DNA of 64,000 nt, taken from the NCBI GenBank assembly GCA_023667095.1, contig JAMPAT010000001.1, forward strand, positions 277,677-341,676, given 5' to 3'. Below, in pieces: positions 47,606-56,833 of this stretch. The notes beneath the pieces were generated by a model, which was given only the letters and a program-made list of their open reading frames with translations, was not told where the DNA came from and did no database searches. How positions within the stretch are numbered: the first letter of the stretch is position 1; each line of letters begins with the position of its first letter. The stretch is from Bacteroidales bacterium (GTDB taxonomy: Bacteria; Bacteroidota; Bacteroidia; Bacteroidales; UBA932). The translations under genes and the position numbers were made by a program.

Positions 47606-49288
47606 CTATGCAAGCGCAACAAGTATAAGAAGCTGGGCGACAAGCACCCTCATGAACATGGACAGAGGATATACAGTAGCGTAGTTGACTGATGTATAGT
47701 CTGTTCCGTATGCATTCTGGGAGAATGCGAGGACTGGAGGATTGGTACATGAGCCTGACACGAGCCCACATATCTGGTAAAAGTTCAGCTTGAAGACCAT
47801 ACGTCCCACAAATGCCACAATAAATGTCGGTATTATTGTTATCAGCGCACCATAGAGAATCCACCAATATCCTCCATTGACAATGGATGAGACAAAGTTC
47901 TCCCCTGCTCCAAGACCGACTGCAGCAAGGAATATGGATATACCTATTTCCCTTATCATGAGATTGGCACTTGTAGTTGTATAGGTCGTGACCTTGAACC
48001 TCGGGCCGAAGTATCCGATAAGTATCGCAATGATAAGAGGGCCTCCTGCAAGCCCGAGCTTGATAGCCTGCGGAATGCCGGGGAAGCGGATTGGAATGGA
48101 ACCGAATATGACACCGACAGCAATTCCGAGGAATATCGGGATAAGGTAAGGATGGTTAAGTCCGGATGCTGAATCCCCTACAACATCCTTTACCTTGTCA
48201 ATTGCGTTCTCATGACCGACAACACGGATGACATCTCCAAGCTGTAGCACAAGGTTAGGGCTTGCGACAAGATCCACGCCTGCACGTGAAACCCTCGTTA
48301 TGCTGACTCCGTATGTAGCACGTATCTTAAGGTCCCCGAGCCTTTTGCCTGTAAGGGAAGACTTGGTCACTGTAAGTTTCTTGGCAATCATGGTAGTGTC
48401 AAGCTTCTCCCACTCACGGACTCCCATGTCTATCCTCTTGCCGAACAGCATTGTAACCACATCAGCAGAGCTCTGTGAAGTAACAACAAGCAGCTTGTCC
48501 CCCTCATGAAGTACAGTCTCCGCGGAAGGGACATCCACTGCACCGTCCCTGAATACACGTGAAATGACAAACTTGTTGGCAATCTCCCTGTTGACCTCTT
48601 TCACAGCCTTGTTGAATATGGCAGGGTTCCTTACCTCGAAGGCAATGCGCACTGCACTCTCTATTCCTGTCTCATCTGCATCAAGGGCAGCCTTTTCCTT
48701 GTTCAGGTCAATCCTGAATATGGCCTTGACAAGCATCAGCACAAGGATTACCCCAAGTACACCTATAGGATAGGCCACAGCATATCCGGATGCAAGGGAC
48801 CCGGAAATACGTGAAGCCTCTGCTGCGCCCTGTGTAGCGGAAGCCACATCGAAATATGTCTGCTGCGCAGCACCGAGTCCAGGTGTATTTGTCACGGCAC
48901 CGGACATCACTCCGACCATAGTAGAAAGGTCCTCACCGCTGACAATGTGTATAACATATGTTGTAAGCACAGCAAGAAGCACAATTGCGACTGCAAGCAT
49001 ATTCATCTTCAGTCCGCCCTTCTTGAAAGAATGGAAAAATCCAGGCCCGACCTGCAGTCCTATTGAGAAGACAAACAATATCAGCCCGAACTCCTTGAGG
49101 AAATGCAGAAGTTCACCTGGAATCCTGAAGCCGAAATGGCTTAGGCAGATACCGACAAACAGAATCCATGTTGAACCGAGGGTGATTCCCTTGACCTTGA
49201 AACGTCCAAGCCAGATGCCTGCTGCAATCACGAATGCAAGCAGCATGATGGAATGCCCTGTCCCTAATCCAAAAAACAAATCTTTCAT
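47606..49288 (-). CDS. AspT/YidE-type putative transporter with two TrkA-C domains
   Basis: 560 residues. Two AspT/YidE/YbjL membrane repeats (about 1-185 and 380-560) flank two TrkA_C/RCK_C domains (about 205-290 and 295-370). Visible are FGLILFVFSIGLQVGPGFFH, MSGAVTNTPGLGAAQQT in the first repeat, GAGENFVSSIV and LVSGSCTNPPVLAFSQNAYG in the second. The paired T-N-T/P motifs are family hallmarks. Members include the aspartate:alanine exchanger AspT; the substrate here is unknown. Confidence 0.92.
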   Translation of the reverse strand: MKDLFFGLGTGHSIMLLAFVIAAGIWLGRFKVKGITLGSTWILFVGICLSHFGFRIPGELLHFLKEFGLILFVFSIGLQVGPGFFHSFKKGGLKMNMLAVAIVLLAVLTTYVIHIVSGEDLSTMVGVMSGAVTNTPGLGAAQQTYFDVASATQGAAEASRISGSLASGYAVAYPIGVLGVILVLMLVKAIFRIDLNKEKAALDADETGIESAVRIAFEVRNPAIFNKAVKEVNREIANKFVISRVFRDGAVDVPSAETVLHEGDKLLVVTSQSSADVVTMLFGKRIDMGVREWEKLDTTMIAKKLTVTKSSLTGKRLGDLKIRATYGVSITRVSRAGVDLVASPNLVLQLGDVIRVVGHENAIDKVKDVVGDSASGLNHPYLIPIFLGIAVGVIFGSIPIRFPGIPQAIKLGLAGGPLIIAILIGYFGPRFKVTTYTTTSANLMIREIGISIFLAAVGLGAGENFVSSIVNGGYWWILYGALITIIPTFIVAFVGRMVFKLNFYQICGLVSGSCTNPPVLAFSQNAYGTDYTSVNYATVYPLSMFMRVLVAQLLILVALA

Positions 49289-49332
49289 AAATCCATTAAT
49301 TTTTTTTCAGCTAAAAAGCAAAGGCCGGTAAA

Positions 49333-50058
49333 CTACCAGCCAAGTTCAATGCAGAAAGCCGATCTGCCAGAGGAACGTCCCTCTATATAGACCTTGCCAT
49401 CCGAATCTGCCCTGTAAAGCTCCACCATCTCCCCGGGCATGGTTTCACTGTTGAAATTAATCTTCACATCCTTTACCGGGTTCTGCACAGCAAAGCTGTA
49501 GTCAAGTGCATCCATGGCCCACAGCAGATAGCGTGCATTGTTGGTATGTCCGTTCATGTCAACATCCGAATACGAGACCCTGTGCACAGCGACAGGCTGC
49601 GGCTCTATACCTTTCGGCATCTGGACCTTGCCGCAGGAACTCTCGACTGCATTCTCCATGCATGCCGTACCTTTGTCAAGGATTTCAGCATCCCTTGATA
49701 TCCTTCTCGTGTCAACATTCAGCACAAGCCATGACGTTGTGGCAGCGACAAGGACATCCCCATTGCTGTCCTTCATCTGGAAGTCGCGCAGATAGAAAAG
49801 CCTTTCCGCCCCCTTATGCCATGTACTGAGGGTAACTTCCTCACGCCACTGGGGATAGCGCACAAAATGAATGTGCATCCTTGAAAGCACCCATGCCGTC
49901 CTTGTCTTCTGGAGGTCATCATATCCGAACCCAAGCTTCTGGGCATGTATATTCGCCTGTTCCTGTGCAAGATCCATGAACGAGGAAGGCTTCAGACGGC
50001 ACTCCCGGTCTGTGTCATAGCACGGTATGATAAGATTCTGTGAAAACTTGTTCTGCAT
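49333..50058 (-). CDS. Acyl-ACP thioesterase (FatA-like, double hotdog)
   Basis: 241 residues. The family pattern is clear: IPCYDTDRECRLKPSSFMDL, AQEQANIHAQKLGFGYDDLQ, TAWVLSRMHIHFVRYPQWRE, LSTWHKGAERLFYLRDFQ, and the second hotdog with YSDVDMNGHTNNARYLLWAM, which holds the catalytic Asn-His pair. It releases fatty acids from ACP, for membrane or export use. It has its own promoter inside the 3' end of the HU-domain gene. It is distinct from the small thioesterase of the acyl cluster. Confidence 0.9.
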   Translation of the reverse strand: MQNKFSQNLIIPCYDTDRECRLKPSSFMDLAQEQANIHAQKLGFGYDDLQKTRTAWVLSRMHIHFVRYPQWREEVTLSTWHKGAERLFYLRDFQMKDSNGDVLVAATTSWLVLNVDTRRISRDAEILDKGTACMENAVESSCGKVQMPKGIEPQPVAVHRVSYSDVDMNGHTNNARYLLWAMDALDYSFAVQNPVKDVKINFNSETMPGEMVELYRADSDGKVYIEGRSSGRSAFCIELGW

Positions 50059-50122
50059 TGCAAATCATTTTTTCCGGCACGGCTCTGTTGGGGGAGGAGC
50101 CATATTCCGGCATGACGGGGCG

Positions 50123-50154
50123 CAAAAATAGTATTAATAGTTCAAAATTTCAAG
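50123..50154 (-). promoter_or_regulatory. Promoter of the acyl-ACP thioesterase gene
   Basis: On the minus strand: CTTG (50151-50154), 20 nt, TATTTTTG (50123-50130). It overlaps the last codons of the upstream HU-domain gene; predicted start near 50116. Confidence 0.55.
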
Positions 50155-50979
50155 TTCCTCAGGACTATATAATATTGAATTGATGAAATCTGGACATATA
50201 TCGGCCAGAAGCACGAACAGCCCGAGCGCAACAGCAGCAAGCACCACAATGGCCACAGCTGCCATAAGGAATATCTTCAACCATTTCGGAATGCCTTTCC
50301 TGGCTGCCTCCTGCACTGTGTCCTGTGAAGGTGCAACTGCCTCTTGTACCATATCCTGCCCTGCCTCCGGTTCCGGCTCTGCGGCAGGCTCCGGTCCAAA
50401 TCCAGGTTCCTGTGGGATGGCAGCTTCATTCTCTTCCGGTTCCTCTTTCTCCTGTGAAAGTTCCGGCTCCAGGACAAGTTCAGCATGATGTTCCACAACC
50501 GCCACTGGCCCAGCCTCAGATTCCATGACGGCCTCTTCCGGCATAGGAGTCTGTACAGTATGTGTCTTAAGGGACACCGGTTCAAGCCCCGCCCCTTCAG
50601 GAAAAATATCCATATCCTCATCGGGAACGAAGAAATAGTTATTCTCCTTTGTTGCCCTCAGCCTTCCCAGGCCAGGAAATATCATTACCTTTTCCTTGTC
50701 AAGCACCTCACGCATGCCACGCACAAAATCCTCCATTATATGCTCAGCCACATCCGTACCTGTCCCGTTGGACTCCGCGTAAAGCCTGGCAAGAAGGCCG
50801 TCACGCCCGGAATCCTGCCTGAAATACATCTTCCTGTACGGAGGATTTATAGTATAGCCCCTGTCAGAAAACGTAGAAGGCACTATCTCGGCCGCGAAAT
50901 AGCCGAGTCCAGGCAAAACCACCTTATCATTGTCAAGGATCAGTTCCTTCACCATCTTTGACAGAAGATCAATATCCAT
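50134..50979 (-). CDS. HU-domain (CCDC81-like) membrane protein
   Basis: 281 residues. The N-terminal part contains two HU/IHF-like modules (about 1-60, LSKMVKELILDNDKVVLPGL with PPYRKMYFRQDSGRDG; about 65-120, VAEHIMEDFVRGMREVLDKE with VMIFPGLGRLRATKENNYFF), matching the bacterial HU-CCDC81 pair. A Glu/Pro-rich linker follows (about 140-225), then one transmembrane helix (about 236-262, LKIFLMAAVAIVVLAAVALG) and a short tail. In this phylum such proteins often also have a SPOR domain for septal peptidoglycan; here it is missing. The role is unknown; a cytoplasmic HU part tethered to the membrane is suggested. Confidence 0.8.
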   Translation of the reverse strand: MDIDLLSKMVKELILDNDKVVLPGLGYFAAEIVPSTFSDRGYTINPPYRKMYFRQDSGRDGLLARLYAESNGTGTDVAEHIMEDFVRGMREVLDKEKVMIFPGLGRLRATKENNYFFVPDEDMDIFPEGAGLEPVSLKTHTVQTPMPEEAVMESEAGPVAVVEHHAELVLEPELSQEKEEPEENEAAIPQEPGFGPEPAAEPEPEAGQDMVQEAVAPSQDTVQEAARKGIPKWLKIFLMAAVAIVVLAAVALGLFVLLADICPDFINSILYSPEELEILNY

Positions 50980-51034
50980 AGAAAATCGTTTTGTTCACAT
51001 TCCACAAAATCCGCAGTTCCCCGCGAAAGCGGCA

Positions 51035-51042
51035 CAAAGGTA
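51035..51042 (-). promoter_or_regulatory. -7 box TACCTTTG of the HU-domain gene
   Basis: A perfect -7 consensus 56 nt before the ATG. The -33 region lacks TTTG at the normal distance (TTG lies 24 nt away). Confidence 0.4.
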
Positions 51043-51114
51043 ATAAGAATCTGCCTTAAATTGCTCCAAAATCATGGTCAGATGAAAAAAAACAATAAAA
51101 TTTTTCAAAAAATA

Positions 51115-51145
51115 TTTGGAGGTAAAGAAAAATGTAGTACCTTTG
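51115..51145 (+). promoter_or_regulatory. Promoter of tRNA-Asn
   Basis: TTTG (51115-51118), 19 nt, TACCTTTG (51138-51145). A perfect consensus; the start is predicted near 51152, about 28 nt before the tRNA. Confidence 0.8.
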
Positions 51146-51179
51146 CAATCCCAAACGAAAAGAATGGGACAACAAAAAT

Positions 51180-51253
51180 TCCTGAATAGCTCAGTTGGTT
51201 AGAGCATCTGACTGTTAATCAGAGGGTCCCAGGTTCAAGTCCTGGTTCAGGAG
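51180..51253 (+). tRNA. tRNA-Asn (anticodon GTT)
   Basis: 74 nt. Acceptor TCCTGAA/TTCAGGA, D-arm TAGCTCAGTTGGTTAGAGCA, anticodon stem-loop CTGACTGTTAATCAG with GTT, T-loop GTTCAAGTC. CCA is not encoded. It is a monocistronic unit with consensus promoter and terminator. Confidence 0.97.
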
Positions 51254-51265
51254 CTACACAAAATC

Positions 51266-51296
51266 AAGCACTTGCAACGTCTGCAGGTGCTTTTTT
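51266..51296 (+). terminator. Terminator of tRNA-Asn
   Basis: Stem AAGCACTTGCA / TGCAGGTGCTT (11 bp with one G-U pair), loop ACGTC, followed by a T-run to 51296. Confidence 0.85.
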
Positions 51297-51425
51297 ACTT
51301 TACACCTGTCATCATGCTGCTTTAACGGCCAAGGATAAGCCGCACCATATTTTTTGCAATACCATTTCAAGTTTAGCACACTAATTGTCTAAGGAGCCCA
51401 CGTTGAATTTTAAATTGTATTGATT

Positions 51426-52019
51426 ATGGAATATTTTATTGAAAGGCTTGCCGGAAGGGCAGGCAACATCGTAAGGCATTGGTGGATACTCCTTATCGCA
51501 GGACTGCTCCTGATTGCAGGAGGTATCGTTGTATTCTGCAACCCTGTAGAAAGCTATCTTACACTCAGCGTAATGTTCGGAATACTTATGCTTGTCACTG
51601 GAGTCGCTGAACTTGTAGTTGCAATAACAAGCCACAATTTCTTCGCCATGAGAGGCTACTCTGTAGCCGGAGGAATAATTGATCTTCTCATAGGTATCTT
51701 TCTATGCTGCTACCCGGGAATTTCAATCGTTGTACTCCCTATCATCCTCGGTGTATATCTCCTTTATCACAGCTTCATGATCATAGGATTCGGAAGCGAC
51801 CTCAAGGCATTCAGGGTAAACGGAAGCGGATATGCAATCGCCGGAGGTGTAATCCTGCTGATCCTGGCAATACTGATTCTCCTCAACCCGTTCCGCTTCG
51901 GCACTTCAGCAGTAGTTATACTTACAGGTGTATCATTCCTTGTAATGGGATGCACATTCATAGCGAAATCACTGCGTATGAGGGATATACATAAATTCTT
52001 CAAGAAAGCCGGCAAATAG
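51426..52019 (+). CDS. HdeD/DUF308-family membrane protein
   Basis: 197 residues from the ATG at 51426 (the frame opens with TTG 6 nt up). Six hydrophobic segments in three DUF308 repeats, for example WWILLIAGLLLIAGGIVVFC, LSVMFGILMLVTGVAELVVA, YSVAGGIIDLLIGIFLCCYP, and SGYAIAGGVILLILAILILL. E. coli HdeD helps acid resistance; here the role is unknown. It is a single gene between tRNA-Asn and the MscS gene, closed by a strong terminator. Confidence 0.88.
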   Translation: MEYFIERLAGRAGNIVRHWWILLIAGLLLIAGGIVVFCNPVESYLTLSVMFGILMLVTGVAELVVAITSHNFFAMRGYSVAGGIIDLLIGIFLCCYPGISIVVLPIILGVYLLYHSFMIIGFGSDLKAFRVNGSGYAIAGGVILLILAILILLNPFRFGTSAVVILTGVSFLVMGCTFIAKSLRMRDIHKFFKKAGK

Positions 52020-52033
52020 ACGGCACCCATATA

Positions 52034-52073
52034 GGATAAAGGGCCACACAGTCAGGCCCTTTATCCTGATTTT
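52034..52073 (+). terminator. Terminator after the HdeD-like gene
   Basis: Perfect 12-bp stem GGATAAAGGGCC / GGCCCTTTATCC with a 9-nt loop, followed by TGATTTT. Stop codon of the gene is 15 nt upstream. Confidence 0.8.
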
Positions 52074-52111
52074 CAGAAGCGGCAAGGCAAAAATACACTC
52101 TTTTCTATACA

Positions 52112-53350
52112 ATGGTACATCTGATAGACAAATTGAATGATTTCCTGACCGGAAAACTCAGGATGGCAAGCGGAATGGCGGATTTTGCAGACGACATCAT
52201 AGCAATAGCAGCATTGGTTGCAATAGGATTCGGGATAAACTGGATTTGCCAGGGCCTGTTCAGCCTTATTTCAAGACATAGCTCAAGGATGCACCATTCC
52301 AGATGGCACCATTATATGGTAAAGCGCAGGCTCGGGCACCATTTCATCCTGCTTATTCCAGGTATAATAATATATTTCCTTCTGTATCTGACATTTGACA
52401 GAGGCAGCCATATACTGATACTTCTGCATAGGATAGACATCGTGTATCTGCTTATTGTAGCTATGGTGATTGCCAATTCCATGCTCCTTGCCTTCCTTGA
52501 CTTTTACTCAACAACAGAGAAAAACAGGAACAGGCCTCTCCAGGGACTGGTGCAGGGGCTTCAGATTGTAATGTTCTTCACAGGGTCAATAATTTGTATC
52601 GCTGTGCTGATAGACAAGTCCCCAACTGCCCTGCTGACTGGACTCGGTGCCTCGGCCGCCGTCCTGATGCTGATCTTCAAGGACAGCATCCTCGGGTTCG
52701 TGTCCGGAGTGCAGCTGATGCAGAATGACATGATAAAGCTCGGGGACTGGATACAGATGACAGACGGAAGCGCGAATGGAGTTGTGGAAGAAATAACGCT
52801 CAATACAATAAAGGTAAGGAACTGGGACAATACCATTACCACCATACCTCCCTACACATTTGTGAGCACTCCAGTGAAGAACTGGCGCGGGATGCAGGAA
52901 AGCGGAGGAAGACGCGTAGACAAACGTCTTTTCATTGACATGAAGACGATTAAGCCATGCAGCAAGGAAGAAGCCGTACAAATATGCAGGGATATCCCTA
53001 TGCTTACTGAATATGTCGGAAAGGTGTATCCAGCAGACAAGGCTCCCGGCACGGAGACCGGAGGAGGCCCAAAGGCTGTTGAGGTTCCTTCAACAGTTAC
53101 AAATTCACAATTGTACCGGGCCTATATCGAAGAATATCTTCGCAACCATCCTATTGTAAACAAAGACCTTGACCTGATAATCGCCCAGCGCGAGCCTACC
53201 CAGTCTGGACTTCCCGTTGAAGTGTATTTCTTCCTTGCCGACAAGGTCTGGAACGAATTCGAGACGATACAATCGGATATTTTTGACCACCTGATTGCAA
53301 TGGCACCGTCATTCGGTCTCGAACTGTACCAGCTGCCGTCACAGATATAG
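52112..53350 (+). CDS. MscS-family mechanosensitive channel (YbdG-like)
   Basis: 412 residues. About five hydrophobic helices (residues 25-195) precede the MscS beta domain. The pore-lining helix and following region are LLTGLGASAAVLMLIFKDSI followed by LGFVSGVQLMQNDMIKLGDW, with the beta domain GSANGVVEEITLNTIKVRNW and NTITTIPPYTFVSTPVKNW. The large C-terminal part ending FEtIQSDIFDHLIAMAPSFG is typical of the YbdG branch. It protects against osmotic down-shock. Single gene, convergent with aroC. Confidence 0.93.
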   Translation: MVHLIDKLNDFLTGKLRMASGMADFADDIIAIAALVAIGFGINWICQGLFSLISRHSSRMHHSRWHHYMVKRRLGHHFILLIPGIIIYFLLYLTFDRGSHILILLHRIDIVYLLIVAMVIANSMLLAFLDFYSTTEKNRNRPLQGLVQGLQIVMFFTGSIICIAVLIDKSPTALLTGLGASAAVLMLIFKDSILGFVSGVQLMQNDMIKLGDWIQMTDGSANGVVEEITLNTIKVRNWDNTITTIPPYTFVSTPVKNWRGMQESGGRRVDKRLFIDMKTIKPCSKEEAVQICRDIPMLTEYVGKVYPADKAPGTETGGGPKAVEVPSTVTNSQLYRAYIEEYLRNHPIVNKDLDLIIAQREPTQSGLPVEVYFFLADKVWNEFETIQSDIFDHLIAMAPSFGLELYQLPSQI

Positions 53351-53407
53351 GATTGGAACAGACTTCCCTACCTCTATTCAGGCAATCGGGCTTAAAGGTT
53401 CATTGAT

Positions 53408-54496
53408 TTACAGCATCAGGTCAGCAAGTACAATCGCAGCCATGGCCTCCACTACAACCGGTGCCCTCAGGGCAAAGCATGCATCGTGACGTCCAGGGGC
53501 CGAAAGTTCTGTCATCTCCCCATTGGAAAGGTTGGCCGTATGCTGCGGCTTGCGGATGCTTGAGGTAGGCTTCAAGGCGACACGGAATACAAGCGGTGCG
53601 CCATTGGCAATGCCACCGTTTATTCCACCGGCACCGTTCTTTTCAGGACGTCCGTCAAGTCCGATCGGGTCATTGTGCCCGGAGCCTTTCATGCCTGCTG
53701 CAGCAAAACCGTCACCGAACTCTATTCCACGAACCCCCGGAATGGCAAAGACAGCATGTGAGACAAGCGACTCAACCGAATCGAAGAACGGTTCGCCAAG
53801 CCCTACAGGAAGTCCTTCAACATGGCATTCCACAATCCCTCCAAGGCTGTCGCCATCCTTGATTGCCTGTCCGATTGCATCCATAACCTCCTGCGGAAGG
53901 CTCAGGCCTCCCCTGTCATCCTGCACATTGTCTCCGGAATCTGCACAGGCAGAATCCGCACATGGCCTGCGGCATGATATTCCGCCGACCTCAACAAGGA
54001 AGGCATTCAGGGCAAATGCCGGTTCACATGTCCCATGGCAGGCAGCTTCATGGCGGCATTTATATGAAAGGACCTTTTTTGCAACCACACCGGCAGCCAC
54101 AATCGGCAAGGTAAGCCTTCCGGAGAAATGTCCTCCGCCACGAGGATCATTATAACCGTTCCATTTCACCGAGGCCACATAGTCTGCATGCCCAGGACGT
54201 GGAATGTCACGGAAAAGGTCATAGTCGGACGAGTGCGTATTGCCATTACGGAAAATTATGGCCAGCGGTGCACCGGTCGTATATCCATTGTAGACTCCAC
54301 TGAGGATTTCCGGCATATCGGCTTCACGGCGTGGAGTCGTCCCGCGTGCCCCGCTCCTCCTCCTGTCTATATCAACGGAAAAATCGTCCTCTGACAAAGG
54401 GATTCCTGCTGGAACACCGTCAAGTACAGCCCCTATGGCTACTCCATGGGATTCCCCGAAAACCGAGACTCTGAAATATCTTCCCAAACTGTTCAT
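53408..54496 (-). CDS. aroC: Chorismate synthase
   Basis: 362 residues. The N-terminus MNSLGRYFRVSVFGESHGVA contains the first conserved His; DIDRRRSGARGTTPRREADM, RPGHADYVASVKWNGYNDPR, GGHFSGRLTLPIVAAGVVAK and NGEMTELSAPGRHDACFALR give the FMN/EPSP site. A segment around residues 180-200 (CRRPCADSACADSGDN) is a Cys/Asp/Ser-rich insert before the EVMDAI helix not usual for the family. It converts EPSP to chorismate. It lies 32 nt downstream of the aroD-aroA fusion gene. Confidence 0.95.
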   Translation of the reverse strand: MNSLGRYFRVSVFGESHGVAIGAVLDGVPAGIPLSEDDFSVDIDRRRSGARGTTPRREADMPEILSGVYNGYTTGAPLAIIFRNGNTHSSDYDLFRDIPRPGHADYVASVKWNGYNDPRGGGHFSGRLTLPIVAAGVVAKKVLSYKCRHEAACHGTCEPAFALNAFLVEVGGISCRRPCADSACADSGDNVQDDRGGLSLPQEVMDAIGQAIKDGDSLGGIVECHVEGLPVGLGEPFFDSVESLVSHAVFAIPGVRGIEFGDGFAAAGMKGSGHNDPIGLDGRPEKNGAGGINGGIANGAPLVFRVALKPTSSIRKPQHTANLSNGEMTELSAPGRHDACFALRAPVVVEAMAAIVLADLML

Positions 54497-54528
54497 TATT
54501 CAACTATTTCTTTTCCGTAAACAATAGT

Positions 54529-56667
54529 CTATGCCAGCAATTCTGCAAATTTCTCCATAAATCCAGGGAAAGACTTGGCGACACAGGCTTCATCATCTAT
54601 CTCTATAGGTCTGTCTGCGCCAAGTTCAGCCACCTTGAGGGCCATAACCATCCTGTGGTCATGCAATGAAGCATAGCTGCCGCCTTTCAGCAGATTGCCG
54701 CACAGAAGACGCTGTGCAAGCGACTGTCCTTCAACACAAAGTTCATTTCCTTCAATCCGCACAGACACTCCCATGGCTGTCAGCATATCCACAATCGCCT
54801 GTCCACGGTCACTTTCCTTATGCGCAAGCCTGTCCACACCTCCAATACGGCTTGTACCCTGGCAGAAGGCAGCAAGCACAGACACTATCGGGAACAGGTC
54901 CGGACAATTTGAGGCATCGACGGAAAAGGCAGAAAGAGGAGCACGCTGGACCGTGACGGCCCCTTTGTCACCGTCAATCTGCGAAAGGCTCGCACCGGCA
55001 TCCATAAGTATATCCATAATGGAAAGGTCCGCCTGCAGCGAAGTCGTATCAAGTCCATGTATCTCAGCCTTTCCGAATATCGCACCTGCAACAAGGAAAT
55101 TCGCTGCCGCGCTCCAGTCGCCTTCAAGTTCAAAATCGGCAGCTCTGTACCTCTGCCCGGCCTTGACCCTGAATGTCATCTCCGTACATAGCGACCAGTC
55201 CCCGTCAGACTCAAAGAAATCACGTCCGCCGGACATCTCATTCTGCACCTTTATGCCGAAATGTTTCAGGACATCAAGGGTTATGAACATATATGGTATG
55301 CTCTTTGGCTCTATAACCGATACTGTCGAATTCCTATCACCTAAAGGAAGTGCCATCAGCAGGCCGGAAATCAGCTGTGAACCATTCTTGCCCGAAATCT
55401 CTGCCTTGCCACCCGAAAGCATTCCGCATACCTTCAGTGGCACCTTGCAGTCAGTCTCAGCTCCTTTTGCACATGTACCGTCCTCCGCACTGTCTGCTGA
55501 TGCACAGCTTTCAAGCTGCACCCCAAAGCATGCCAGCATCTCACGGGCACCTTTCATCGGACGGTCCAGAAGTGTCTTCTCCCCCGTTATAGTGACATCG
55601 GAAGAGGCAATCTGTGCAGAAAGAGGTATCATCAGGCGCGTCATCAGCCCTGATTCACAGACATCGAGCCTATCAATGTCAATAGTGCCAGGAGCTGCTG
55701 CCACTCCCGTTATCTCCAGGAGTGAAGTTCCGTCAGCACAAGCATTTACAGCGACTTCAGCACCAATTGTCCGTGCCACAGCAATCGCCGCCTCACTGTC
55801 TGAGCATGGAGTATATCCGCCGAGATGCGACACTCCGTCCGCGAGTGCAGCAGCAATTATAGCACGCTGCGCAAAGCTCTTGGAGGCAGGCATCCTGAGT
55901 TCCGTCTTTTCCTGGCAGTCATGGGTGCCATCCTGCGCTCCGGATGATGCAATGAACGGGAAACCGCCATATACTGCACTGGCTATCTCACGGTAAGGCC
56001 ACTGTCCAGGAGCCGCTTCCTCACCGGACTCCATCGCCGCATAGGTAAACGGGGAACCATGCCTGAGGCAATCCAGCCTTGACTGCCGGCCGGCATCCCC
56101 CATGCAGAAGGCAATCAGTCCGCCATCTCCATGCACATTCCTGTCCCATTCATATAGTGACATCACCCTCTCAACATCTTCCTGCGAAAGGGCAGTTGTA
56201 ACAATCTTCACAAGGTCAGCACCATGGTAACGGCACTTTTCAACAATTTCCCTCAGTTCCCCGACAGAGCCAGTCCCGCTGAAATCATGGTATGACCTCA
56301 TGAACACAGTACCGTTTTCATGAGCCACATTGCGTACCCTCTTTGACATCTGCTTAGGAGCCTCAATCTCTACATCGACATATCTGGCTCCGGCCTCAAT
56401 CGCGCGGCATAGACGTTTTTCGGCTATCTGCATAGCCTTTATCTCCCGGCTCTGAGGTGTCAGCGAATCATCCTGGAGAGAGGGCTCAATGGCCATGACA
56501 TCCGTAATACGGCATGTTGCTACGAGCGGAACATCCGAAGTGAAGCATTCAGATATGTCCTCCATAGACATCTCACATCGGTCAAGACGGATTTCCGCCA
56601 TCTCGCAAGAATCCAGTGCATCCAGGACCTGCTGAAGGTTCCTGTTCTGTATAGTTGTACAAATCAT
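54529..56667 (-). CDS. aroDA: Fusion: type I 3-dehydroquinate dehydratase (AroD) + EPSP synthase (AroA)
   Basis: 712 residues. Residues about 1-235 are a type I dehydroquinase with the substrate Glu/Arg in MAEIRLDR, catalytic His127 in RSYHDFSGT and the Schiff-base Lys154 in ADLVKIVTTA, plus IAFCMGDAGRQSR. Residues about 255-712 are an EPSP synthase: MPASKSFAQRAIIAAALADG, CESGLMTRLMIPLSA, TLLDRPMKGAREMLACFGVQ, SGKNGSQLISGLLMALPLG, VLAAFCQGTSRIGGVDRLAH, and DHRMVMALKVAELGADRPIE. Both active sites look intact and the frame is continuous, so this is a real two-enzyme polypeptide covering steps 3 and 6 of the shikimate pathway. A Cys/Ala/Asp-rich insert lies near residues 400-420. Confidence 0.92.
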   Translation of the reverse strand: MICTTIQNRNLQQVLDALDSCEMAEIRLDRCEMSMEDISECFTSDVPLVATCRITDVMAIEPSLQDDSLTPQSREIKAMQIAEKRLCRAIEAGARYVDVEIEAPKQMSKRVRNVAHENGTVFMRSYHDFSGTGSVGELREIVEKCRYHGADLVKIVTTALSQEDVERVMSLYEWDRNVHGDGGLIAFCMGDAGRQSRLDCLRHGSPFTYAAMESGEEAAPGQWPYREIASAVYGGFPFIASSGAQDGTHDCQEKTELRMPASKSFAQRAIIAAALADGVSHLGGYTPCSDSEAAIAVARTIGAEVAVNACADGTSLLEITGVAAAPGTIDIDRLDVCESGLMTRLMIPLSAQIASSDVTITGEKTLLDRPMKGAREMLACFGVQLESCASADSAEDGTCAKGAETDCKVPLKVCGMLSGGKAEISGKNGSQLISGLLMALPLGDRNSTVSVIEPKSIPYMFITLDVLKHFGIKVQNEMSGGRDFFESDGDWSLCTEMTFRVKAGQRYRAADFELEGDWSAAANFLVAGAIFGKAEIHGLDTTSLQADLSIMDILMDAGASLSQIDGDKGAVTVQRAPLSAFSVDASNCPDLFPIVSVLAAFCQGTSRIGGVDRLAHKESDRGQAIVDMLTAMGVSVRIEGNELCVEGQSLAQRLLCGNLLKGGSYASLHDHRMVMALKVAELGADRPIEIDDEACVAKSFPGFMEKFAELLA

Positions 56668-56833
56668 AGTTCTATCATATAATAATCAACAGGATGAACC
56701 TAAAGTGAACCTTCAGTCACCCTCTTTTGTTTCCCTCCGGAAAACTGCCCTACCAGGTTCCAGTTGGCCATGTTCCTGCGCTCCGGTCCATACGGGACTT
56801 TTCTGTCAGCCACATTTCAACATTATCATGACA

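Noticed and set aside
54695..55996. 433-codon plus-strand open frame opposite aroD-aroA
   Set aside because: Long but antisense to a well-supported enzyme gene; Ser/Pro/Ala-rich content is typical of a reversed G+C-balanced coding strand.
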